From Amorphoplanes friuliensis DSM 7358 (GTDB lineage: Bacteria > Actinomycetota > Actinomycetes > Mycobacteriales > Micromonosporaceae), in the NCBI RefSeq assembly GCF_000494755.1, contig NC_022657.1, positions 2,146,001 to 2,210,000 on the forward strand: a DNA stretch of 64,000 nt. Direction: 5' to 3'. The notes below the pieces were generated by a model, which made no database searches, was not told where the DNA came from, and worked only from the letters and a program-made list of their open reading frames with translations. The translations under genes were made by a program, and so were the position numbers. This document shows positions 27,670 through 36,159 of the stretch, piece by piece (the first letter of the stretch is position 1; every line of letters starts with the position of its first letter).

Positions 27670-28383
27670 TTGACGACACGCCGCGATGAACTGGCGGCCT
27701 CGCTCGACGAGGTGCGCCGGCGCATCGGGCGTGCCTGCGCGGCGGTGAACCGGGATCCGGGGTCGGTGACCCTGGTGGCGGTCACCAAGACCTACCCGGC
27801 GAGCGATGTGGTGCTGCTCGCCGGGCTCGGCGTCACGGACGTCGGTGAGAACAAGGACCAGGAGGCCGCCGCCAAGGCGGCCGCCGTGGACGAACCACTG
27901 CGCTGGCATTTTGTCGGCCAGCTGCAGCGCAACAAGGCGAAGTCGGTCGTCACGTACGCCGACGTCGTCGAATCGGTGGACTCGATGCGCCTGGCCGGGG
28001 CACTGTCCACCGCGGCGGCACGGCTGCGGGAGCGCCCGCTGGACGTGCTCGTGCAGGTCAGCATCGACGGTGATCCCGCCCGGGGTGGCGCGATCGACGG
28101 TGCGGCCGAGCCCGACCGGGACCTGTGGCGGGTCGCGGCAGCGGTGCAGGAGGCCGAGGGCCTGCGACTCGGTGGCGTGATGGCTGTCGCGCCGCGCGGC
28201 TGGGAGCCGGCCCGCGCGTTCGCGGACCTGGCCGGCCTGGCCGAGCGGCTGCGCGCCGACCATCCCGACGCGACGGTCGTTTCGGCGGGCATGAGTGGCG
28301 ACCTCGAGGACGCTGTCCGGTACGGCGCGACACACGTACGGATCGGCACTTCTTTGCTCGGGATGCGAAACACGCTGCGGTAG
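27670..28383 (+). CDS. Pyridoxal phosphate homeostasis protein (YggS/PLPBP family)
   Basis: A 237-residue single-domain TIM-barrel protein that binds PLP but is not a racemase. The lysine site is VAVTKTYP (about residue 39), followed by GENKDQEAAAK, WHFVGQLQRNK and the phosphate-binding region SAGMSGDLEDAVRYGATHVRIG. It starts with TTG four bases after ftsZ. In streptomycetes a laccase-domain gene usually lies between ftsZ and this gene; it is absent here. Confidence 0.94.
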   Translation: MTTRRDELAASLDEVRRRIGRACAAVNRDPGSVTLVAVTKTYPASDVVLLAGLGVTDVGENKDQEAAAKAAAVDEPLRWHFVGQLQRNKAKSVVTYADVVESVDSMRLAGALSTAAARLRERPLDVLVQVSIDGDPARGGAIDGAAEPDRDLWRVAAAVQEAEGLRLGGVMAVAPRGWEPARAFADLAGLAERLRADHPDATVVSAGMSGDLEDAVRYGATHVRIGTSLLGMRNTLR

Positions 28384-28565
28384 CCTTGCGGCGGGCAGCA
28401 AACTACATACGTGTTGTTTACGCGCGACGTGCCTCGGCCGACGCGTCCGACGACGCAGCGTCGTGGCGGACCGTGGTCGAAAAGTTTGACGACCGCGGAT
28501 TCCGTGCAAGGGGGGACGCGGCACGCCGAGGGGGCGCGCGCCGCAAAGCGGACGGAGGTGGGGGC

Positions 28566-28610
28566 ATGGACGAGCGGTTCGGCGCCGAGCAGGGGCTGGT
28601 GAAGTCATGA
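28566..28610 (+). CDS. 14-residue upstream ORF coupled to sepF
   Basis: ATG 28566 has a strong ribosome binding site (GGAGGTG, 28554-28560) five bases upstream and encodes [14 protein letters not shown], ending in TGA at 28608-28610. That stop overlaps the sepF ATG (28607) as ATGA. sepF itself has only a weak GGTGAAG in front, so sepF translation probably depends on ribosomes ending this short frame. It is too short for recognition of a function; a regulatory role is inference. Confidence 0.5.
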   Translation: MDERFGAEQGLVKS

Positions 28611-29299
28611 GCGCTTTGCGTAAGGCCGGTGTATGGCTCGGCCTCGTCGAGGAGGACGACCAGTACGACGACCGCTATCGCGACGGCGGCGGATACCGCG
28701 AGCGTGAGCGGGACCGCGACCGTGACCGCGACTCCGGGTACCGCTACGCGGACGAGTTCGCCGACGAGGACGACGACGTCGAGGAAGCGCCGGCGCTGCC
28801 CCGTGCGCGCCAGGAGCGCAGCGGCCGCCTCGAGCGTGCCGCCGCCCGCCTCGACCTCGACCGTGACGAGCACGACCGGCCCGAGCGTCAGGAGCGGGCC
28901 AGCGTCCGCTCGATCACCCGGCCGTCCACACCCGTGGCCGAGACCAGCTATCCCACCCGGGACAACCTGGCGCTCGCCCCGCAGACACAGGTGCACCAGC
29001 GGGTGGTGGAGGAGGACCAGCGTTACCAGATCACGACGCTGCACCCGACCACTTACCGTGAAGCGCGCACGATCGGTGAACATTTCCGCGACGGTGTACC
29101 TGTGATCATCAATCTCACCGAGATGGATGAGGGTGATGCCCGCCGACTGGTCGACTTCGCTGCCGGGCTGGCATTCGGCCTTCGCGGTACGATCGAGCGC
29201 GTGACCAACCGGGTATTCCTGCTCTCACCGGCCAACGTCCAGGTCACCGCCGAGGACAAGGCCAAGATCGCTGAGGGCGGTTTCTTCAACCAGAGTTGA
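28607..29299 (+). CDS. sepF: Cell division protein SepF
   Basis: A 230-residue protein that tethers FtsZ to the membrane. The first residues [16 protein letters not shown] form the amphipathic membrane helix, a long acidic/arginine-rich linker follows (about residues 18-125), and the SepF fold occupies about 135-222 ([37 protein letters not shown]). In actinobacteria SepF is the main membrane anchor of the Z-ring. ATG 28607 overlaps the stop of a small upstream frame. Confidence 0.95.
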   Translation: MSALRKAGVWLGLVEEDDQYDDRYRDGGGYRERERDRDRDRDSGYRYADEFADEDDDVEEAPALPRARQERSGRLERAAARLDLDRDEHDRPERQERASVRSITRPSTPVAETSYPTRDNLALAPQTQVHQRVVEEDQRYQITTLHPTTYREARTIGEHFRDGVPVIINLTEMDEGDARRLVDFAAGLAFGLRGTIERVTNRVFLLSPANVQVTAEDKAKIAEGGFFNQS

Positions 29300-29322
29300 C
29301 CCTAACGAGGGACTCGCCTGAC

Positions 29323-29628
29323 GTGCTGTCGATCGTGTTTCAGATCATCTATCTGCTGCTCTATGTGTTCTTCCTGACCCTGCTCGCCCGGTTCGTCCTG
29401 GGTGCGGTGCTGCAGTACGGGCGTCGGTGGCAGCCGGGCCGAGGGGCGTCGGCGGCACTCGAATCGGTGTGGAGCGTCACTGATCCACCCCTCAAGGCGT
29501 TGAGGCGTGTGATCCCACCGCTTCGAATTGGTACCGTGAGTTTGGACCTGGCGTCCCTGGTCCTGCTGGTTATCCTGTTCGTGCTTTTGAACTTCGTGTT
29601 AGCGCGTCTGATCATGGCGTTCGCGTGA
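29323..29628 (+). CDS. YggT family membrane protein
   Basis: A protein of about 100 residues with two transmembrane segments at the two ends ([20 protein letters not shown] and [20 protein letters not shown]), joined by the YggT loop with [13 protein letters not shown]. The family (YlmG in Gram-positives) lies next to sepF and influences division or membrane organisation; the mechanism is unknown. I prefer GTG 29323 ([10 protein letters not shown]); a TTG at 29296 overlapping the sepF stop would add nine residues. Confidence 0.9.
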   Translation: MLSIVFQIIYLLLYVFFLTLLARFVLGAVLQYGRRWQPGRGASAALESVWSVTDPPLKALRRVIPPLRIGTVSLDLASLVLLVILFVLLNFVLARLIMAFA

Positions 29629-29686
29629 CAGCGACCGCCCTGATCGGCTGCGCCCCACGCGGCCGCAACTGACCCGAGGAGTTTCG

Positions 29687-30508
29687 ATGCCGCTGACCCC
29701 GGCCGACGTGCACAACGTCGCCTTCAAGAAACCCCCTATCGGCAAGCGGGGGTACGACGAGGAGGAGGTCGACGCCTTCCTGGACGAGGTCGAGCGCGAA
29801 CTCGCCCGTCTGATCGAGGAGAACAACGAGCTGCGCGCCCAGGTGGAGCGCGGCGGTCGGGGTGGCGCACCAGCCGGCCCGAGCGCCGACCCGCGTCTGG
29901 CGGCGGAGCTCAACGACATGAAAGCCCAGCTCGACCGGGTGCAGCGCGACAAGTCCGCCGCTGAGCAGGCTGCCCGTCAGATGCAGGCCGAGCTGGAGCA
30001 GGTCCGGGCCCAGGGCCCGGTCGGCGCCGGAGCGGGTGCCCCCACGGGCGCCGATGGCGAGCAGCAGGCACTGCGCGTCCTCATGATGGCCCAGCGCACG
30101 GCCGACGACCACGTGTCCGACGCCCGCCGTGAGGCCGACAAGCTTCTCTCCGACGCCCGCTCCAAGGCCGAAGAGGTCACCCGCGAGGCCCGCGCCAAGG
30201 CGGACGCCCTTGAGCGCGACGCGCGCCAGCGGCACCAGGAGGCCATGGGCGGCCTGGACGCCAAGCGCTCCGCGCTGCAGAAGCACATCGAGGAGCTCAA
30301 GCAGTTCGAGCGCGAGTACCGCACCCGGCTCAAGGCGTACCTCGAGAGCCAGCTGCGCGACCTCGACGGCCGCGGCCAGGGCCTCGAAGCGGAGATGACC
30401 CGCGCCGACGCCAACCGTTCGGTCGGCGGTTCGGGCGGCCTCGCCGCTGCGGGCCTCGCCGGCTCGTACGGCGGCAGCCGCGCCGGCTCCATCGAGACCG
30501 GCCGCTGA
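29687..30508 (+). CDS. divIVA: Polar growth protein DivIVA (Wag31)
   Basis: A 273-residue coiled-coil protein that marks cell poles and directs polar wall growth. The N-terminal DivIVA domain begins [20 protein letters not shown] and contains [16 protein letters not shown]; it is followed by a glycine/proline-rich linker and a long coiled coil with many A/E/R heptads (about residues 85-240). ATG 29687 follows GAGGAG. It closes the conserved ftsZ-sepF-yggT-divIVA block. Confidence 0.96.
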   Translation: MPLTPADVHNVAFKKPPIGKRGYDEEEVDAFLDEVERELARLIEENNELRAQVERGGRGGAPAGPSADPRLAAELNDMKAQLDRVQRDKSAAEQAARQMQAELEQVRAQGPVGAGAGAPTGADGEQQALRVLMMAQRTADDHVSDARREADKLLSDARSKAEEVTREARAKADALERDARQRHQEAMGGLDAKRSALQKHIEELKQFEREYRTRLKAYLESQLRDLDGRGQGLEAEMTRADANRSVGGSGGLAAAGLAGSYGGSRAGSIETGR

Positions 30509-30551
30509 GCCACAGCTTTGCGGAACGGTTCCACGTCGGCGGGGATGAGCC

Positions 30552-31439
30552 ATGATCGTTGCTAGTCTGCTGCTCATCCTCGTCGCCGTGACGCTGCTCG
30601 TCATCGGCCTCGCCGGTGGATCGAGCTCTCTGCTGATCAGCTCCATCGTCGCCAGCCTGCTGGCCGCGGTGGCCCTGGTCATCGGCGCCCGCCAGGCCTC
30701 CGCGGCCCGCCGCGCGGGCACGACTTCGGACGACGCTGCCGCCGACCCGGCGCTCAGCCGCCCGGCAACGGTCCGCATGGCCGACCTCGACGACCTCCCT
30801 GAACCCCAGTCCGGTCACGAAACGGCCCGCCGGGAAGAGGACGACGACCTCGCGACCCCCGACGTGACCCAGCGCGTCCACCCGGACGCCGACCTCCACG
30901 ACGAAGCCGCCGCCGGCCGGGCATCCTCGGTCCAGCCCGCCGGCGCGGCCTCCCGTGACGACGACCCCGCCTACGACCAGGCCTCCACCGTCATCGGTGC
31001 GGCCCGCGCGGACGCCGCGGAGGACAACGCCTGGCGTCGCGAGCCGGCCCCGCCGACGTCTGCGTCCTCGTCCTCGTCTGTTTCCTCCTCCGACGAAGCG
31101 GCAGCCGCTGCCCCGGCCGGCTCCACCAGCGAGCCGGACTTCAACCGGCTGCAGGACACCGGCCCCTCGGAAGAATTCGACGAACCCGACCCCGAAGACC
31201 CCGACGACGAGCCACTGCCCCAGGCCGTCCGCCCGGCCGACGCGGTCCGCGTCGCCCGCCTCGACGCCGAGGTCCTGGTAGTCGACGGCCGCCCCCGGTA
31301 CCACCTGGCCGACTGCCCGCACCTGGTCGGCCGCCTGACCGAGGGCCTCCCGGTCGCCGAAGCGGTCGAGCTGGGCTTCAGCCCGTGCGGCCTGTGCCGG
31401 CCGGTCGACCGCCTGGTCGCCGCCGCCGCCCGCAGCTGA
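30552..31439 (+). CDS. Membrane protein of unknown function, Cys-containing C-terminal domain
   Basis: I do not recognise a named family. Two hydrophobic segments at the N-terminus (about residues 2-21 and 28-50) form a membrane hairpin. A long acidic, low-complexity middle part (about 60-220) is probably disordered. The C-terminal 60 residues are compact, with YHLADCPHLVG and GFSPCGLCRPVDRL, a small CxH plus CxxC pattern that could bind a metal and is seen in other DNA/metal-binding tails. It follows divIVA by 43 bases in the same direction and may be transcribed with it, hinting at a role at the pole or septum. Confidence 0.7.
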   Translation: MIVASLLLILVAVTLLVIGLAGGSSSLLISSIVASLLAAVALVIGARQASAARRAGTTSDDAAADPALSRPATVRMADLDDLPEPQSGHETARREEDDDLATPDVTQRVHPDADLHDEAAAGRASSVQPAGAASRDDDPAYDQASTVIGAARADAAEDNAWRREPAPPTSASSSSSVSSSDEAAAAAPAGSTSEPDFNRLQDTGPSEEFDEPDPEDPDDEPLPQAVRPADAVRVARLDAEVLVVDGRPRYHLADCPHLVGRLTEGLPVAEAVELGFSPCGLCRPVDRLVAAAARS

Positions 31440-32059
31440 CCCTCCGGCCCGCTCCGACCTTCACCGGCCCGCCAGATCACCTGGCTGCCCGCCGGTCTGG
31501 CCGCCCATCGGTCTGGCCTGCTGATCGGTGGTCTTCGGAGCTGCCTGCCCGGCCGGGTGGGTGCCTGGCTCGTCTGTGCTTCGCGCGAGAACTCCTTGGC
31601 GCCCGATCGACTCGCCTGGTGCGCCTGATCAGTGATCCCTCCGCCAGGTCGCGTTCGCTGCTGGTGTCCGGTCGCTTCGGTCCGTGCCTGCCGGTACCGG
31701 TGCAGATCATCCCGGACGTGGCGGAATGGGCGCTGTACAACCCGGGCTGGGCGGGGACCGATCAGGTCCTGGGCTCGCCGACGTCTGGGTCGGGTGGCGA
31801 ACCCGGCGGCACTCCTGTCAGGGCCGGGGGTGGGTGGGCGCGGTTCCGGGGCGGCGGGAGGTGTAGCTGTCTCGGTCAAGCTTGGCTGTCGTGTGCCGCC
31901 GCGCGAGGGTTCGGGTGCGCGGTTGTTTGGATCTTGGGGTGTGAAGGGGCAGACCTGGGGATCGGGTGGGTGGGCAACCCAGCGTGCCCGGCGTGTGGTC
32001 ACGCTGGGTTGCGGGGCGACCCCGGTTCGGGGCGGGATCGAAGATCGGCACAATGAGGC
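31440..32059. other. 620-bp gene-free interval with a 13-bp inverted repeat
   Basis: No open frame here shows convincing coding character or similarity I recognise. The one clear structure is an inverted repeat at 31974-32012: GCAACCCAGCGTG pairs perfectly with CACGCTGGGTTGC across a 13-base loop. It lacks a T-run and lies about 50 bp before the DUF167 gene. It may be a terminator for the divIVA side or a structured leader. Confidence 0.5.
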
Positions 32060-32398
32060 ATGGCCAAGCGGCGCGTCTCCCCACCCGGCCCGGCCAGCCT
32101 TTCCGGTGCCGAACAGACCGGCGGCGCAACGGTGGCGGTGCGGGTGCGTCCGGGGGCTGGGCGGACGCAGGTCGGTGGGCGCTACGAGGGGCCGCACGGG
32201 CCGGCGCTGATCGTTGCGGTGGGTGCGCCCGCTGTCGACGGGAAGGCGACCGAGGCGGTTCGGCGAGCCTTGGCCGAGGCGCTCGGTGTGCGGCCGCGGG
32301 CCGTTGAGCTGAAGCTGGGTGCGACCAGCCGGGACAAGGTTTTTGTGGTGGCCGGGGACGTCGGCGAGCGGGTTGCCGCCCTGCGTGACGGCACATGA
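32060..32398 (+). CDS. DUF167 (YggU) family protein
   Basis: A 112-residue protein of the DUF167/YggU family. The core VAVRVRPGAGRTQVGG, VAVGAPAVDGKATEAVRRALAE and LKLGATSRDKVFVV matches the family. The fold is known, the function is not. ATG 32060 follows a CACAAT that could be a -10 element eleven bases upstream. It overlaps the next gene by four bases (ATGA), so both are likely one transcript. Confidence 0.85.
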   Translation: MAKRRVSPPGPASLSGAEQTGGATVAVRVRPGAGRTQVGGRYEGPHGPALIVAVGAPAVDGKATEAVRRALAEALGVRPRAVELKLGATSRDKVFVVAGDVGERVAALRDGT

Positions 32399-33906
32399 CC
32401 GCGGGGCTGGACTTCGCGCTGCTGATCGGCGCCGCGGTGCTGTTGGTCGCCGTGGCGGCGGTGCGGGTGTCCAGCCGGCTCGGGGTGCCCAGTCTGCTGG
32501 TGTACCTGCTCATCGGCATGGTGATCGGGGAGGCCGGGCTGGGCATCCGGTTCGATGATGCCGAGCTCACCCGTACCCTCGGGTTCTGCGCTCTGATCAT
32601 GATCATCGCCGAGGGTGGGCTGACCGCCCGCTGGAGCACGTTGCGGCCTGTTCTCGGGCTGTCCGCGACCCTGGCCACGCTCGGGGTGGCGGTGAGCATC
32701 GCGGTGGTCGGCGTGGTCGTGCACTTCGTCCTCGATCTCGACTGGCGGCTCGCGCTGCTCTACGGCGCGGTGCTGTCGTCGACGGACGCCGCCGCGGTCT
32801 TCGCGACCCTGCGTGTGCTCAGGCTGCCGCCGCGGCTGGTGGCGACCCTCGAGGCCGAGTCCGGCATGAACGACGCCCCGGTGGTCCTGCTGGTCGTGCT
32901 GCTCTCGGCGACCGCGGGGATGACGCACCCCTGGTGGTACGAGCTGCTGCTGGTCGGCTACGAGCTCGCTGCCGGTGCCGCAATCGGGCTCACGGTCGGC
33001 ATGGTCGGGCGCTGGCTGCTGCGGAACGCGGCCCTGCCCTCCGCGGGTCTCTATCCGATCGCGGCGGTCGGGCTCACCTTCCTCGCGTACGCCGCAGGCG
33101 CCGTCGCCCACGCCTCCGGTTTCCTGGCCGTCTACGTGGCCGGGGTGCTGCTGGGCAACGGGCGGTTGCCGCACCGCCGGGCGATCCTCGGGTTTGCCGA
33201 CGGGCTGGCGTGGGTGGCGCAGATCGGGCTGTTCGTGCTGCTCGGCCTGCTGGTCTCGCCCGACCGGCTGGGTCGCGCTCTGGTGCCGGCGCTCGTGGTC
33301 GGGTTTGCGCTGGTCCTGCTGGCCCGGCCGCTGTCCGTGTGGGTGTCCGCGCTGCTGACCCGCAGCGGGCGGCGGCTGGGGTGGCGTGCTCAGACGTTCC
33401 TGTCGTGGGCGGGGCTGCGCGGGGCGGTGCCGATCGTGCTCGCGACGATCCCGTTGTCCAGTTCCGCGCCGGGCGCCGAGGGTCTGTTCGACGCGGTGTT
33501 CGTGCTGGTGATCATCTTCACGCTGGTGCAGGCGGGGACGCTGGCGCCGGTCGCGCGCCGGCTGGGGATCACCGCGCCGGCCGAGGCGGTGGAGATCCAC
33601 GTCGAGGCGGCTCCGCTGGAACGGATGCACGCCGACGTGCTGCAGATCGAGATCGAGCCGGGCTCGCGCCTGGCCGGTGTCCACATCGACGAACTGCGGC
33701 TGCCCGCCGGTGCCGTGGTCACGCTGGTGGTGCGGGGTGGCGCCGGGTTCGTGCCCGGTCCGGACACCCGGTTGCGTACGGGCGACGACCTGCTGATCGT
33801 CACGACGGCAGCGGCGCGCGATCTGGCCGAGCGGCGGTTGCGTGCCGTGAGCCGGCGCGGGCGTCTGGCCCGCTGGTTCGGGGAGGAGGGCCACGACCAG
33901 CGCTGA
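32395..33906 (+). CDS. Potassium/proton antiporter of the CPA1 type (NhaP2/CvrA-like)
   Basis: A 503-residue protein with about twelve transmembrane segments in residues 1-395, including the LSSTDAAAVFATLR motif with the ion-binding aspartate and ESGMNDAPVVLL. A cytoplasmic TrkA-C domain follows at about 410-485 (EIEPGSRLAGVHIDELRLP). This architecture belongs to NhaP2/CvrA-type K+/H+ antiporters. It probably exports potassium or sodium and helps control pH and turgor. TrkA-C domains of related transporters can bind c-di-AMP, which would suit the c-di-AMP riboswitch in this window; that link is inference. Confidence 0.9.
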   Translation: MTAGLDFALLIGAAVLLVAVAAVRVSSRLGVPSLLVYLLIGMVIGEAGLGIRFDDAELTRTLGFCALIMIIAEGGLTARWSTLRPVLGLSATLATLGVAVSIAVVGVVVHFVLDLDWRLALLYGAVLSSTDAAAVFATLRVLRLPPRLVATLEAESGMNDAPVVLLVVLLSATAGMTHPWWYELLLVGYELAAGAAIGLTVGMVGRWLLRNAALPSAGLYPIAAVGLTFLAYAAGAVAHASGFLAVYVAGVLLGNGRLPHRRAILGFADGLAWVAQIGLFVLLGLLVSPDRLGRALVPALVVGFALVLLARPLSVWVSALLTRSGRRLGWRAQTFLSWAGLRGAVPIVLATIPLSSSAPGAEGLFDAVFVLVIIFTLVQAGTLAPVARRLGITAPAEAVEIHVEAAPLERMHADVLQIEIEPGSRLAGVHIDELRLPAGAVVTLVVRGGAGFVPGPDTRLRTGDDLLIVTTAAARDLAERRLRAVSRRGRLARWFGEEGHDQR

Positions 33907-33984
33907 TCGGCCCATGGTCGGGAATCTGACGGTACGTTCAGGCGGTTCGTCCCGGTTCGGGGGTGGGCGGACCGGTGTGCCGTG

Positions 33985-34013
33985 TTGTCGCTGCTCTTCA
34001 CGTTCCGTATCCT
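33985..34013 (+). promoter_or_regulatory. Candidate promoter of the traR/dksA-like gene
   Basis: TTGTCG (33985-33990), a 17-bp spacer and TATCCT (34008-34013) make a good primary-sigma promoter about 185 bp upstream of the zinc-finger gene, in a 293-bp gap that otherwise holds nothing I recognise. Confidence 0.5.
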
Positions 34014-34199
34014 TGCCACCCTCTGGAGTGCGCGGCGAGCTTTTGCCGCGCCGTTTGTGCACGTGGGGGATGGTGCACGAGGTCGCGTGGGGGCGCGGCC
34101 GGAGCTTTTGTGCGGGGGCAGGCGGGCGGCCGTGACCCCCGCTGACCGCTGAACAACCAAGCTGATTCGCCGCGTTCGGCGCGGCTCAGGGGAGCGACG

Positions 34200-34622
34200 A
34201 TGGCCAAGGCAACCGAGACCAGGTCGGCGTCGGCCGCGAAGACCGCGCCGCGCAAGGCACGCAGTGCGGAGGAGACCGAGACGATCCGCGTTGCGCTCGA
34301 GGAGCGCCGCGAGGAGCTGCAGGCGGAGTACGACCAGTCACTGACCGAGATCACCGAGCTGCAGCGGGAACGTCTGGCCGACTCCGCCGGGGACGACCAG
34401 GCGGACACAGGGACGAAGACGTTCGAGCGTGAGCAGGAGATCACTCTGGCGAACAATCTGCTGGAGCGGGTCACTCAGGTGGAACGCGCCATCGAGCGTC
34501 TCGGCGAGGGCAACTACGGTTGGTGCGAGCGATGCGGCAACGCCATCCCCGTCGAGCGGCTGGCGGCGTTCCCGGTCGCGACTCTCTGTGTTTCCTGTAA
34601 GCAGTTGGAGGAACGACGCTGA
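34200..34622 (+). CDS. TraR/DksA-type zinc-finger protein
   Basis: A 140-residue protein with a basic Ala/Lys-rich start, a coiled coil (about residues 25-95) and a C-terminal zinc finger with C109, C112, C130 and C133. This is the RNA polymerase secondary-channel type of the DksA/TraR family found across actinobacteria; it may modulate transcription under stress. ATG 34200 follows GGGGAGCGACG. Its last codons overlap the proposed start of lspA. The acidic tip expected of DksA is not clearly visible, so the exact activity is uncertain. Confidence 0.88.
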   Translation: MAKATETRSASAAKTAPRKARSAEETETIRVALEERREELQAEYDQSLTEITELQRERLADSAGDDQADTGTKTFEREQEITLANNLLERVTQVERAIERLGEGNYGWCERCGNAIPVERLAAFPVATLCVSCKQLEERR

Positions 34623-35209
34623 ACGCCGACGAGGCTGCGGGCGGTTCCACGGCGACCGAGCCCGCACCGGGGTCAAGCCCCGGTTTTGCGGGCCGGGCCG
34701 TGCTCGTGCTCGCGATCACCGCGCTGGTCGCCGTGGTGGTGGACCAGGTCGTCAAACACCTCAGCACCAACGGTCTGACCGAGGGTGAGCCCGTCCGGAT
34801 CCTCGGCGGGCTGATCTACCTGTCGCTGCTGCGCAACAGCGGGGCGGCGTTCAGCCTGGGCAGCGGCTACACCTGGGTGTTCCCGCTGGTCACGCTGGTG
34901 GTCATCGGCTGGATCGGCTGGATGACCCGCAAGCTGCGGTCGGTGCCGTGGGCGATCGCACTGGGCCTCGTGCTCGGTGGTGCGCTCGGCAACCTCGGTG
35001 ACCGGCTGTTCCGGGCGCCGGGCCCGTTCCAGGGGCACGTCGTCGACATGGTCAGCCTGTTCGGGCCCTACGGCGAGCACTTCGCGGTGTTCAACATCGC
35101 GGACTCGTGCCTCTCGGTCGGTGTGGTGCTGGCCGTCCTGCTCGAACTCACGGGTCGTCAGCGTGACGGTTCCAGGATCACGAAGACGAAAGCCGAGAAA
35201 ACAGCATGA
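34619..35209 (+). CDS. lspA: Lipoprotein signal peptidase LspA
   Basis: An aspartic membrane protease that removes signal peptides from lipoproteins. Four transmembrane segments and the motifs [27 protein letters not shown] and [12 protein letters not shown] are present, with the catalytic aspartates in GDRL and ADS. The first standard start codon in frame is GTG 34700, which has no ribosome binding site and leaves almost nothing before the first membrane segment. CTG 34619 has GGAGG (34607-34611) seven bases upstream, overlaps the traR stop as CTGA, and adds a 27-residue Ala/Pro-rich tail with coding-like codon use. I therefore propose CTG as start; 34700 is the conservative alternative. Confidence 0.88.
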   Translation: MNADEAAGGSTATEPAPGSSPGFAGRAVLVLAITALVAVVVDQVVKHLSTNGLTEGEPVRILGGLIYLSLLRNSGAAFSLGSGYTWVFPLVTLVVIGWIGWMTRKLRSVPWAIALGLVLGGALGNLGDRLFRAPGPFQGHVVDMVSLFGPYGEHFAVFNIADSCLSVGVVLAVLLELTGRQRDGSRITKTKAEKTA

Positions 35210-36132
35210 CCGCGCGCTCGTTACCCGTACCCGACGGTCTTGACGGGATGCGGCTCGATCAGGCCGTGTCGCGCCTCTTCGGCCTGTCCCGGACGGCGGC
35301 CGCGTCGCTCGTCGAGGCGGGGGACGCGCTGGTCGACGGTTATCCGCGGCCGAAGTCCGACAAGGTCAGCGCCGGGGCCTGGCTCGAGGTCACCCTGCCG
35401 GCGCCGGTGACCGCGCCGACGTTCGAGGCGACGCCCGTCCACGGCATGAAGATCGTCTACAGCGACGACGACATCGTGGTGGTGGACAAGCCCGTCGGCG
35501 TGGCCGCGCACCCGAGCCCGGGCTGGTCCGGCCCGACCGTCATCGGCGGACTCGCCGCGATGGGTCAGAACGTCGCGACCAGCGGCGCCGCCGAGCGCCA
35601 GGGCATCGTGCACCGTCTCGACGTCGGCACCACCGGGCTCATGGTCGTCGCCAAGAGCGAGATGGCCTACAGCGCGCTCAAGCGGGCGTTCAAGGAGCGC
35701 GAGGTCGACAAGCGCTATCACGCGATCGTCCAGGGGCACCTCGACCCGCTGCGCGGCACCATCGACGCGCCGATCGACCGGCACCCGACCGCCGACTACC
35801 GGTTCGCGGTGATGTCGGACGGCAAGCCGAGCGTGACGCACTACGACACGCTCGAGGCGTTCCGTTCGGCCAGCCTCGTCGACGTCAAGCTGGAGACCGG
35901 GCGTACGCATCAGATCCGCGTGCACTTCTCCGCGATGCGGCACCCGTGCGTCGGCGACATCACCTACGGCGCCGACCCCACGCTCGCGGCCCGGCTCGAC
36001 CTGCACCGCCAGTGGCTGCACGCCAAGGAGCTCGGCTTCCTGCATCCCCGTACGCAGGACGAGGTCCGTTTTGTCAGCGACTACCCTGAGGACCTGGGGC
36101 ACGCGCTGGACGTGCTCCGCGACGCCGGCTGA
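35206..36132 (+). CDS. RluA-family 23S rRNA pseudouridine synthase (RluD-like)
   Basis: A 308-residue enzyme with an N-terminal S4 RNA-binding domain ([20 protein letters not shown]) and the RluA catalytic domain. Catalytic D139 lies in [15 protein letters not shown], and the later motif [10 protein letters not shown] is present. The length and S4 domain fit RluD, which modifies helix 69 of 23S rRNA. Its ATG overlaps the lspA stop as ATGA; lspA followed by this gene is a widely conserved pair. Confidence 0.94.
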   Translation: MTARSLPVPDGLDGMRLDQAVSRLFGLSRTAAASLVEAGDALVDGYPRPKSDKVSAGAWLEVTLPAPVTAPTFEATPVHGMKIVYSDDDIVVVDKPVGVAAHPSPGWSGPTVIGGLAAMGQNVATSGAAERQGIVHRLDVGTTGLMVVAKSEMAYSALKRAFKEREVDKRYHAIVQGHLDPLRGTIDAPIDRHPTADYRFAVMSDGKPSVTHYDTLEAFRSASLVDVKLETGRTHQIRVHFSAMRHPCVGDITYGADPTLAARLDLHRQWLHAKELGFLHPRTQDEVRFVSDYPEDLGHALDVLRDAG

Positions 36133-36159
36133 CATCGACCTTGCGAGGGGGACCACCTC

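Noticed and set aside
28450..28464. Short inverted repeat ACGACGC-A-GCGTCGT between yggS and sepF
   Set aside because: Seven-base arms in GC-rich DNA can occur by chance; no promoter or gene signal attached.
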